The notes beneath the pieces are model-generated. The model did no database searches. It had not been told where the DNA came from and saw only the letters and a list, made by a program, of their open reading frames with translations. Positions 1 through 11,140 of a DNA stretch of 64,000 nucleotides are shown here, piece by piece (within the stretch, counting starts at the first letter, position 1; the number at the start of each line of letters is the position of its first letter). The DNA comes from Antedon mediterranea. Taxonomy: Eukaryota > Echinodermata > Crinoidea > Comatulida > Antedonidae. The translations under genes and the position numbers were made by a program. The stretch lies in contig NC_092673.1 in NCBI RefSeq assembly GCF_964355755.1, positions 26,541,001-26,605,000 of the forward strand, given 5' to 3'.

Positions 1-3000
1 AAACAGAGATTTTTTTTTTTTTTAATGGTTACATATGATAAGGTAATTATTTTTTGAGCATCACACCTCTGACACTCATCCCGAAGGTATGCAAATTAGC
101 TTAAATATGCAAATTAGGGTGAAATTACAGGGTTACCATATCTTAAAAACTACTAATCGTAGAGAGTTCATTTTTGCACAATCTGGTTCAGAATGTATAT
201 ATTTATATTTGCTCTAATGAAACATTTTACATAAAAATGTCCGGAAGTACCAAATTTTGACCCTTGACCCCATTTCTCAATATTTACATAAATATGTGAT
301 TCAAATGTCTGTAGAGACTTTATTTTGGACTCAATGACTTGGATATTGTTTTTCAATACCCACCATAGAACTGTATTATAATTCCTAAAATCACAACTTC
401 GTCACGCACCTCGAAAGTATGCAAATTAGTAGTACAAGTAATATTAAATATGCAAATTAGGGAGTGAAATTACAGCGTTGCCATATCTCGAAAACCGCTA
501 ATGCTAGAGTGTTGATTTTTTCACTAAAATATTTAAAATGTATATATTTATATTTGCTGTAATGAGACATTTTACAAAAAAATTCCCGGAACTATGACAT
601 TTGACCCTCGACCCCATTTCTCAATATTGCATATATAATGAAAACTAAAATGTCTGTAGAGACTTTGTTTTGCCCTCAAATGACTCGGATACAGGTTTCT
701 AATAGCCAACATAGGAATGTTTAGTAAATCTCAAAATCACACCTGTATCACTCACCTTCAAAGTATACAAATTATTAGTACAAGTTACATGAAATATGCA
801 AATTAGGGGGTGAAATTACAGGTTCCTATATGTATCGAAAACCGCTAAGGTAGAGAGTTTATTTTTTCAAAAACCTGTTCAGAATGTACATATTTATATT
901 TGCTCTAATGAAACATTTTCCGAAAAAATGACCAGAAATACAACAATTGACCCTTGACCCTATTTATCAATGTTTGCATACATAATGCGACTAAAATGTC
1001 TGTAGATAATTTTTTTGGACTCAAATGACTCGGATACAGTTTTCCTATTGTCAGCATTAGGACCTCTTTGTAATTCCCAAAATCACATCTTTGTCACATA
1101 CCTTGAAAGTATGCAAATTATTAGTACAAGTTACATGAAATATGCAAATTAGGGGTGAAATTACAGTCTTCCCATATCTCGAAACCCATTAATGCTAGAG
1201 AGTTGATTTGAATTCAGAGTTGATTCAGAATGTACATATTTATATTCGCTGTAATGAAACATTTTATGCAAAAATTGTCTTGATTGAATTATGACATTTG
1301 ACCCTTGACCCTATTTCTCAATATTTTCATATAATTCAACTAAAATATCTGTACAGACTGTTTTGGCCTCAAATGACTGAGATACAGGTTTTCTATAGCC
1401 AGCATAGAACTGTAGTAATTCTCAAAATAACACCTTTGTTACTTCCCTAAAAAATATGCAAATTAGTAGTACAAGAGGTGAAAGTTGCCATATCTCTATC
1501 GGTCATTAGCGTTTTTCGAGATACATAAGGCTGTAATTTGCATATTTCATATAACTTGTACTAATAATTTGCATACTTTCGAGTTGCTTGACTTTTGGAA
1601 TTACTAAACGATCCTATACTGGCTATATAAAACCTGTATCCAAGTCATTTGAGGCCAAAACAAATTATGTACATACATTTTAGTTGCATTATATGCAAAT
1701 ATTGAGAAATAGGTTCGAGGGTCAATTGTCATACTTTCGATATTTTTTTTTTTCAATAATGACCCAGATACAGGTTTTCTATAGCCAGCATAGAACTGTT
1801 TAGTAATTCTCAAAATCACACCTCTGTTACTTCCCTTGAAAGTATGCAAATCAGTAGTACAAGAAAGTTGCCATATCTCTTTCTCTCGGTCATTAGCGTT
1901 TTCGAGATACATAATGCAATTTGCAATTTTGCAATTTTGCATATTTCATATAGCTTGTACTACTAATTTGCATACTTTCGAGGTGCTTGACTTATACTGG
2001 CTATATAAAACCTGTATCCGAGTCATTTGAGGCCAAAACAAAGTCTGTACATACATTTTAGTTGCATTATATGCAAATATTGAGAAATAATAATAATAAT
2101 ATCCTGGATTTATATAGCGCCTAATGTTGTGTAACCTCTAAGCGCTGTACATAAACTAATACGAAAAAAGGGAATTCCAACCATGCCAAAACGAAGGCGT
2201 GATTTTGGGAATTACAAAGCGGTCCTATGCTGACTATAGGAAACATGTATCCGAGTTATTTGAGTCCAAAACAAAGTCTCTACAGACATTTCAGTCGCAT
2301 TATGTATGCAAACATTAATAAATGGGGTCGAGGGTCAATTGTTGTATTTCCGGTCATTTTTTCGTAAAATGTTTCATTAGAGTAAATATAAATATGTACA
2401 TTCTGAACAAGTTATTGAAAAAATCAACTCTCTAGCCTTAGTGGTTTTCGATATATAGGAACCTTTAATTTCACCCTCTAATTTGCATATTTCATGTAAC
2501 TTGTACTAATAATTTGCATACTTTGGAGGTGAGTGATACAGGTGTGATTTTGAGATCTACTAAACAGTCCTATGTTGGCTATTAGAAACCTGTATCGGAG
2601 TCATTTGAGGGCAAAACAAAGTCTCTACAGACATTTTAGTTTCATTTATATATGCAATATTGAGAAATGGGGTCGAGGGTCAAATGTCATACTTCCGGTC
2701 AATTTTTTGTAAAATGTTTCATTGGAGCAAATAGAAATATGTACATTTTGAATACGGCTGTGAAAAAATCAGCTCTCTAGCATTAGTGGTTTTCGAGATA
2801 TAGGACAACTGTAATTTTTTTCCCTTATTTGCATATTTTATTTAAATTGTACTACTAATTTGCATACTTTCGAGGTGTGTGACAAAGGTGTGATTTTGGG
2901 AATTACAAAGTGATCCTATGCTGGCTATTATGAACCTATGTCTGGGTCATTTGAGGGCAAAATAAAGTCTCTACAGACATTTTAGTCACATTGTATATGC

Positions 3001-3283
3001 AAACATTGAGAAATGGGGTCGAAGGTCAAATGTTGTACTTCCGGTCATTTTTTCGTAAAATGTTTCATTAGAGTAAATATAAATATATACATTTTAAATA
3101 GATCAGTGAAAAAATCAACTCTCTCGGACTAGTAGTTTTTGAGATATGGTAACCTTGTAATTTCACCCTAATTTGCATATTTAAGCTAATTTGCATATCA
3201 TTGGGATGAGTGACAGAGGTGTGATGCTCAAATTTTGATCTCCTCATCATATATGACCATTTAAAAAAGAAAAATCTCTGTTT
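1..3283. repeat. Giant imperfect palindrome with ~345-bp internal repeats (foldback-like element)
   Basis: The first bases (aaacagagatttttt) return as the reverse complement at 3268-3283, and so does the next block around 52-175 at 3110-3240. Each arm is a series of diverged units of about 330-350 bp. Left-arm units are marked by gtatgcaaatta near 90, 418, 770, 1110 and 1456; right-arm units by the reverse complement near 1570, 1970, 2513, 2860 and 3190. Other shared unit words are 'gaccccatttctcaatatt', 'aatgaaacattttac' and 'tcgaaaaccgctaa'. The centre (about 1370-2085) is rearranged, with a second smaller inverted duplication. Long arms made of tandem subrepeats are typical of Foldback-type DNA elements. 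No transposase frame is seen. The left end may extend beyond the window, so target-site duplications cannot be judged. Confidence 0.85.
2085..2165 (+). repeat. AAT microsatellite plus 'tttatatagcgc' repeat inserted in the palindrome
   Basis: A short (aat)n run is followed by 'cctggatttatatagcgc' and then 'ctaagcgctgtac'. This block has no counterpart in the other arm, so it looks like a later insertion or expansion. The same pairing of (aat)n with 'tttatatagcgc' recurs at about 46995-47060, so it is a dispersed repeat and not part of the palindrome. Confidence 0.6.
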
Positions 3284-6200
3284 GCAATTTGTTTCACTTT
3301 GGGCTGTTTTTTTTGCTAGATTGACTAGCCTGTGTAGTAGACAAATATAAGCTAAAAATGACAGTTGACGAGTCGTGCTTGCCAAAAAGGATTTTTTTAG
3401 GAAAATAAATAGTTGTTTTCAATTTTTATCCGGCAAATTAATCTATTTTGACATTTTATTAAGCTGGTATCTGGATACATTCTATATATCATGAATATAG
3501 GATTATTGTATTATGCTTTAAACATATATACATTAATGTGCTCTCTTTTTCACTCAATAATTACCAATAAAAATTAAAAGGTTTCAATTAATTCAATATT
3601 CTACAAAAACTCACTATTCATTGCTAAAACCAAAACATCATAAATATTTGTTTGTAATAAATCAAATAATCACAGAGTTAGCTTTTAATCTGCATAATAT
3701 CGCCAGCAATTATCACGTCATGGCCTGACGTGCTCGGGTTTTTAAGTCGGACTCTATCATTAATTACGTAGCTTTTATTACGCTTGTATTTTATAAAGCT
3801 AAAGCGAGTGGTCGCGCGGTTAAAGCAGTGGTACCGCAAACCGTAAGCCACCGTTTACATCGGCACGTTAAACAATCTCCGTATTACTGGCTGTAGGCAT
3901 ATAACATTTAAATTGTTTGTCTCTTCGTTTTGTGTCCCAGGCAGACCCCGACTCAAGATCCTGTATCTTTCTGGGATCCTGCCTTCTTCCTTTTCCCCCA
4001 GATTTACTGCTATTTTTATATGTTATTTCTTATTTATTCCATTATTATTTAAATCTTAAAAGGAAGTAAACAAATGTTATTTTGAATTTGAATTTTAAAA
4101 AAATGGGGGACCATCATACACATCTAGCCCGTGTGTGCTGGTTCAACAGTTGGCTGAGCTTTCGTAGGCCCTGATGACCAATTAGATTTCATTAATTTAG
4201 AAAAATACAAAGCGCGGTAACTGTCTGTATGTTGGCGGTTGTTCCGTTGACCTGTAAACGTATTTACAGTTTTGAATAATAGGTACATTTTAAACTTATG
4301 TATAAACATATAGTTCGGTACGATACAAATCTACCTTTATATTCCTATAGCAATTTTACACTTACTGAGTTTGACAATTAATGCATGCAAGTTACGCAAC
4401 CCGAATTTAAAGAGGGCGCCCTAAAACGATACCGAATGTAGGTCATCACAGTGTTAACATTACAAAATGTAGGTTTCTTCTTTAAAAATAATACAATTTG
4501 CCGTAAAATCAATAATCATTTATTCGTCTAATGTTGTGATAGTCAATTTGGTATTCCTATTTCTGAAATTTATCTTTCATGAAATCGCAGATTTTCATAA
4601 TATTCTTCTTAAATAAACATGTACCGGTAATTGTTAAACATTTACATCTTCTTTATAGTAAATGCAGGTTGCAAAGTGCATTTGCTTATGCATTTTTGAA
4701 GACACTACAGATTTTATTGTAATTTCTAAAGCACTTGCGATGTCTTTGAGTCAATATTTGTATATTTACAAATATGGAATACAAATCAATCTTTTATCAT
4801 CCAGAAATATTTAAATAGATCCTGAATAATTATTTATAATTTTATTTATTATTTATTAAAGGGGTTAAAATGTATGTCAGATGGAACTCTTAAAGTGCAT
4901 TGCTTAATTTACACGTTATAGTTTTAATTGTATTTTTGGTAATACTAATATACATACAAAATAAGATTAAAAGGCAATAAAAAAAACCATCCAGATATGA
5001 ATTTCGGTTCTTGCAGCAAGTGAAGAGTATCCAGGTTCCCTTTCAAAACAATTTGCTCTATTTTTGACAATATTAATAGTAAATAATTTTTAATTAAAGC
5101 TATGAAGCATAGGACAGAAATATTGAAAAACATTTTCACGCCTTAATATGAATTCTTTTTTTCTCTCTGTTACTGTTAATCCGTAGAATTTGTGCTACTT
5201 GATGTTTTGTAATTGTGAACCATTATTAACTTTTTGTATCTGTATTTATATATTGTAACTACTGTATGAATATATTTTGTAAACATTTTGTATGGGTCGA
5301 ACCTCTAGTTAGGAGAGTAACTAATAAAATATTTTTGTATATCTATGTTTTAAAAAGATTTTTATATCATATGATATTTTTTTGCCCGGGATTCACCATT
5401 AGACCTAATATTAGTCACTTTGTTATGTTATACAGCTTTTTCCCCTTGTATATGTGTGTATGATTGTATAATTTGGTCTAGTTTACGGTAGGTTTTGTAA
5501 TTTTCGCTTTTATTATATCAGGGAAGAGTAATTCTGTATATTATTTTTAGAGCACGCCAATGTATGTTATGTTCTACTGACACGAAAGAATCTTCTGATA
5601 AATAAATAATAAAGTCCATTGCAAACGTGTTTTTATTGCTTCTCCTAAATTCATCCTACATTTTAGGCCTATTAATTTATCAGAGCGTGGACTTCTGTAT
5701 TGTTTAAAGAGGATGATACACTGATCAATGGTATATACCGTAAGTCTATTGTTCAAGTGTACAACGCATAAGTTTATTTATTAGTGTCTGAACATCCGTA
5801 TGATGTATTATGATATTTAATTGCACAAATAAAATAAGACAATTTACAATCGTGTGGGTTTCATTTTGGTTCGGTGTCTTTCGAAAATCGATAAAACATG
5901 GGTAGGGGCGCCTAAAGATGTTTCCGAATTTGCAGTTCATTTATTAAAAGGCTCGTGGAATTCGACCAGTAAGTTCTTACTTAAACCTGAAGATAAAAGG
6001 AAAATATGATTGTAAAATTAATAATCTTGTGTTTGAAGAAATGAGAAAAATATGAAATAGCGATGGAATCTATTTTACATAGCGATGGGTTCGAAACTGT
6101 AAGTTAATGTTTTTAATAATTGATTTGAGTTTAAATTTTAACTGACGCATCGGTATACTTAAAAGGTTTGTGTGACTGACCTTTTACGATTCCGTGACAA

Positions 6201-7999
6201 CATTACCATATTATTATAATTAATTAAAATAATTTAGACCTAATTATATTTTTTCAAAAGTTCAATCTTTTGTTTTAATTCGTCTATTAAAGTGTAGTTT
6301 CTATTATTTATTATAAAGTGTAAGCATTGGCAACAGCATGGGTAACCCAATTTATATTCGATAGCGGTGAAGTTCTACAGTATGACTTTGGTGTAAGTAA
6401 AATGATGACGTCATGGAAGTATTACTCAATAAGTGGGGTTATTGTTAAAGTTATATATTTTATAATAAATGATATACATGTTAAACCCGGAGCTAACCTT
6501 TTAAACAAAAATATCATAAACTTAGTAGTAAGCTGAATTAAAAAAGACACATCACTTTACTTGAGTGGTTGATAAAGTATAATAAAATATAGGCTTATCA
6601 CAAGATACTCGACTCATAAAATGCAGTGTTTGTAGGGTGGTGGTAGAGTAGAATACGACACTTGGATCGAGCAAGTAACGGCCTGGTTGGATTTTATAAA
6701 TCCGCACACCAAATGCTACAAGGTTTTTTATCTTAGAGGGCAAAAATATGACAATAACAGTTGCTATGCATAAATTAGGGCTGACATTTTAAAACGACTT
6801 CAATCGCCTGATTAAACTAGTGACGTGAACAATTGCTTGAAGTTTTTGCTAAGTTTCCGCTCTGAAAAGTAGTATTCATTGAAATCAATCGAACTTTATT
6901 TCCATAATATTAGTAATATAAAGATGTGAATGTATAATTACTATACTATACTGTTATTTTGCTCTAAATTGATTCTCAGAATATATTCCATATTATTTTT
7001 ATCTTTAAATAATCAATATAAATTAATTAGCTCAAACCATCAATTGTCGTCTGACGATTGTAAAAACAGTTACTTACAAAGTGGACGTTGTTTGTTTAAA
7101 TATTTCATGCAAGATACAGGTAGTCCTTGTTTTATTAAATTGTTTGTTCTACATACAGAAATCTATAAATTCTATTCAATATAGCTATGTGTAAATATTT
7201 ACAAGTTAGATGCTGTGGTATGCGCCTGTTTCTGTCAGCAAACACGATACTGCAGGATGTTTATTGTCAGGATACCGTACGAAAATCGGCTTGTTGTTTT
7301 TTATACACTGTCATAATAATTAATGATAATATTTATTGCATCTTTACAACAGTGGCAACAACATTAAGATAACCGTTAATTAGCTTGTGTCATCATACCG
7401 CCCTCTTTTTGTGACCAAACTTTAGTGTCTTTCGCGGTGCATGGTATCAGACCAGGAAAAAAAATTACAAGTTTCAAAACACAGCCAACAAAGAAGCAAT
7501 TATTGTTGCGATCGTAGCTCTCCATAGCGCGAATGCAGGATTGCTTTAAAATATATTATATGAAATCTTCTGTTACAGTATCTTATTCAGTCACACAATT
7601 TTAATTACGGTTAGTGCAAGCTATCCTGACTGAGATGACATGACGTATTATCATTAACCAGCAGCACCATGTAAACTATAATAAACCTAGCGTGTGAGGA
7701 TGTAATCTTTAATAATTGCTTATTCTTAGATTTAGAACTGTTTTAAAAGATTAGCATTAACTCCATCTATATTTATCTCTCCCCATTTATATACACATAA
7801 CTACTATAGTGTAATGGTTATGATAACTGCTCTATGAGGGATTGTGGGTAGTAGAAATCCAGCCAGATGAGGCTGATCGTGATCGAACTTTACACTTGTC
7901 ATTATGGTGGCACTATATGTATTGTAGTTTTTAATACGATATGTAATACGAATACAAGCTAGACGTAAATACTTCATATATGATGATGATGAGAACATG
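3284..7999. other. Gene-poor AT-rich intergenic DNA
   Basis: No exon-like frame with convincing protein similarity or splice structure is seen on either strand. The only structured stretch is the SINE-like block at 3795-4075. Short frames of 60-85 codons here have low-complexity composition expected from AT-rich DNA. Confidence 0.6.
3795..4075 (+). repeat. Possible tRNA-derived SINE
   Basis: The segment 'gtggtcgcgcggttaaagc' resembles the 5' half of tRNA-Leu/Ser, including a pol III A-box-like stretch. It is followed by a unique-looking body and a T-rich 3' tail. A matching B box is not evident and there is no second copy in this window, so the assignment rests on the A-box-like end only. 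Confidence 0.3.
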
Positions 8000-8330
8000 T
8001 TGAAGATGTATTGTCCCCCAAAAACATGAAAAATGAAGATTAATAAAATCAGACTTTAAATAGGCCATAAAGTTATTTACTTCTGTAAAAAAAAATATTA
8101 TTTCACTTATAAAAAAACCAGAAACGTTTATTTTTAACCAAAAACTATTGTCTGACTGACAATTTAAGTTTTTTTTTCCTTTATTACATTTTAAATTTTT
8201 TTCAGGTAAATAATTGTGTTTCTATCTAGTTTTTGGTCAAAGTGAATAACTATTATGTGACATTAAAATGGCATATTCAGGAACAAAAAATTGTTTTATT
8301 TATTTTTTTACGGGGACAATATATCTTTAA
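8000..8330. mobile_element. MITE-like element, family 4 copy 1
   Basis: The terminal sequences are 'tgaagatgtattgtccccc' on the left and 'cggggacaatatatcttta' on the right, which are inverted repeats of each other. The internal sequence is clearly related to the element at 24242-24598: both contain 'catgaaaaatgaagatta', 'ttttaaccaaaaa', 'caggtaaat' and 'ataactattatgt'. No coding capacity is present, so it is a non-autonomous element. Confidence 0.8.
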
Positions 8331-10327
8331 CAAAAGTGTATGTTAGGCCTATATGAAGATGAGACGTAGAAACAATACAGGATATGATTGTATACGATGA
8401 TTATTTTCATGTCTATTATTATTAGTCATCTTTCTTTTAAAGGCGATAAAGTTACTATATACAAAGGTTACCCATCAACAAATTTGTTTTAATTTTAATT
8501 GAAGCAAAATTAATATGCTGGTACAATTTTAGGCAGGATAATTGTTTATAATGTCTATGCATGATGACCAAATAAATATTAGAATAACGGCACGTGAATT
8601 AATACATTTGTAAGATATAGATATAGGCGTGAGTACATAACATTTGTGATATGTCATTGTGTTTCGTGAAAAATTCTATGAAATAACTTATGAATAGATA
8701 GATCCGGCCATTGACCACAAAATGAACTGGTTTTACACGAAATATAATAATTGCAATAATATTAATAATAATTATGTAAGCTTTAATAATGACATGACAT
8801 TTTCGTCGTAATACGTCATCGGTCCACGCTGATTCCCCGTAAATGTTCCGCAGATCTGTTTTAACAGTTCGTGAGACCAATTTCGTGGATATATTATACG
8901 ACGTACAGTTATTTTGTTGGTGGCGGGGGGTGTAGGCTATCCCGTCGAACTGGAATTTGAGGAAAAATGTCACCACCCCTAGGAAAAATATGTCCCATTA
9001 TCTACCTTATTGGTTACTGGAAGTTAGGCCTAGTTTGACCACGAATCTTGGTTCGTAAACCAAGGAAACAACTCTACTGTTAAATAAAATATCGTCATTC
9101 TTACAGTACATATCATTGCGTAACCTTTTATTCTTTAATTACTTGACCATGGCAATATCCCATATGTTTACTGAGCGTTCGGTACCAATTATATTAATAA
9201 TCACACCTACCCCAATATTCATTAGTGAAATGTGTTTGAAACCATCCGCCGAAAATTCTAATTACCGTCGGTCTTTCGAACAGTGCTCGTAATCATACCG
9301 GTCATAATGATTAACGTTACTTAAGATGTGTTGTTTTAATTTACTCGTTTATATAATGCCTCCTTTGAGATAGTGTTGTAATCTATTATGTTTATTCGCT
9401 GTTTACCATTTATAAAGATATCCAGCACACTACCAAAGAGTTGAAATGGTAGTTTTTAATTATTCAGACCTTAGTTTTCATTAAAATGTCAATACCTTCA
9501 ATAACATAGGTTTATCTGATGTGTTAATACGTCGTATATTATTTGCATATTGCTCATAGGTGTTTGCCCATGCGCAAATACCCATTACAATTCGCGCGTG
9601 CGGATGTGGATATCGTTCAGTTTTGCGCATGCGCACTATTTATTAAGTCGAGGAATTATGAATAATATTGAGAGTCAATCCATGTGGGAAGCCAACAATG
9701 ACAAGGGATTTCATAATATGCATGAACTAATTAAAGTATAAGTAACAGATATAACAAAACGGAGCCTAGGAATAGAAATAATTAATTCCTTCTAATCTTT
9801 TACGTAGAAAGCGGCCGTTAGTTCTAACTGACCACTAGAACAGCAGCGTAATCCAATTAATTTAACTAATCAGCGAGGCCTAATAATTATGAACATAATT
9901 AGAATTATGTTATCATTATGACTGAAATTAAATGTATAATTCATGTATGAATCAACTTGCAGCAACATAACAAAAACAACATAAAGATGTTGGAATAATT
10001 TTGCGAGGAAAGCACTGCAGTTGATAACATTATCCACGCGCCAAACCTTTTTTTCTTGGTGTCGCAGACGACTATAAGGAGAAATTGAAAATCCTTAAAA
10101 AATGGAAAAAAATACTTGAGTATATTTAATTATAGACTTTCAGTCTGGTAGTCCGACACAATGTCTGTATGTGGAATTTAAAGATACTTTGCATTTTAAA
10201 ATAATACTTATGGATAATAATTATTACTGTCAAATCGTTAGTAATTCGAGACAAATTACCGACGTGTAAGAAGCACGCGTCAATGTCTGTTACTCATCTG
10301 GTAATATTTTACAAAACTTTGTAACAT
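8331..10327. other. Gene-poor AT-rich intergenic DNA
   Basis: No supported gene. The stretch 9550-9640 is locally rich in CpG and 'gcgcatgcgc' words within otherwise AT-rich DNA. Confidence 0.55.
9624..9635. promoter_or_regulatory. NRF1-like palindrome TGCGCATGCGCA
   Basis: This 12-bp perfect palindrome matches the NRF1 consensus (YGCGCAYGCGCR) exactly. A related half-like word 'catgcgcaa' lies about 60 bp upstream. No gene start is recognised next to it, so a promoter role is inference only. Confidence 0.3.
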
Positions 10328-10329
10328 TT

Positions 10330-10545
10330 CAATCTAAATGCAATCTTTAATTCAATCTTTCATTCATTCTTTCTTTCAATCTGTCATTCAATCTTTAATT
10401 CAATCTTTCATGCTTTCTTTCTTTCAATTATTCATTCATTTATTTATTCATTATTTCATTCTTTCATTTATTTAATCTTACATTCATTCAATCTTACATT
10501 CATTCAATCTTTCATTTAATCGTTTATTCAATCTTTCATTCGACT
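10330..10545. repeat. ATTC/ATCTTTC-rich simple repeat
   Basis: An irregular run of 'attcaatctttc' and 'attcattc' units extends over roughly 215 bp. It is low-complexity DNA with no coding signal. Confidence 0.75.
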
Positions 10546-10927
10546 TCAAAATGTGTTTTTTCACTACAATCTTTCCAAGTACATCATTTAAAAAATAATA
10601 TCATTTAACTCTTTGGTAATCCAAAAACACAATTAAATAGGCTTACGGGCAATAAAGATATAGACTAATCGATTTTGAAAAAAAAAACTCGTTATTGTCA
10701 TGAAAACGCTTCAAGTTGTCGATTAATATTAAATCAAGACAAATATATCTTGCTTTCAATATTAAATTAATAGTTTTTATCAAGCTTTCTTTTGCAATGC
10801 CCATTTATTTAGTTTCACTGCAGTACAGTATAGTATTAGTATAGTAGTTTCGACAATCTTATCAATCAATCCTTTTTACTAGAATTATTGTATTACTCCT
10901 AAACATTGCTTTAGAATGTGTTTCTGC

Positions 10928-11140
10928 TATCCAACTAACAATACAAGACAGTGAACTCGTAACAGTCCTTTGATGTTATGTTTGGCTGCGACAAATACCA
11001 ACAGTACTGTACTATTTAACAGTTACCTGTCTGTTAAATGGGCGTGGAAATGATCGTGTCGCAGCCACAGATAAACCCTTTAATCTCCAGAGCTCAGAAT
11101 GTTGGTGATAGATTGCTTTGATCCAACCCAGAGCTTCTTT
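10928..11140. mobile_element. MITE-like element, family 3 copy 1
   Basis: It shares long stretches with 57484-57727 and 59219-59365, including 'gcgacaaataccaacagta', 'gcagccacagataaaccct' and 'ctcagaatgttgg'. The outer parts 'ccaactaacaata' and 'agattgctttgatccaa' are in weak inverted orientation. No coding capacity is seen. Confidence 0.65.

Noticed and set aside
1604-2030. Overlapping frames of 112 and 64 codons
   Set aside because: They lie inside the palindromic repeat and are antisense to each other with no protein similarity.
8599-8976. 125-codon minus-strand frame
   Set aside because: Hydrophobic, Ile-rich composition typical of AT-rich DNA, no splice support and no recognisable family.
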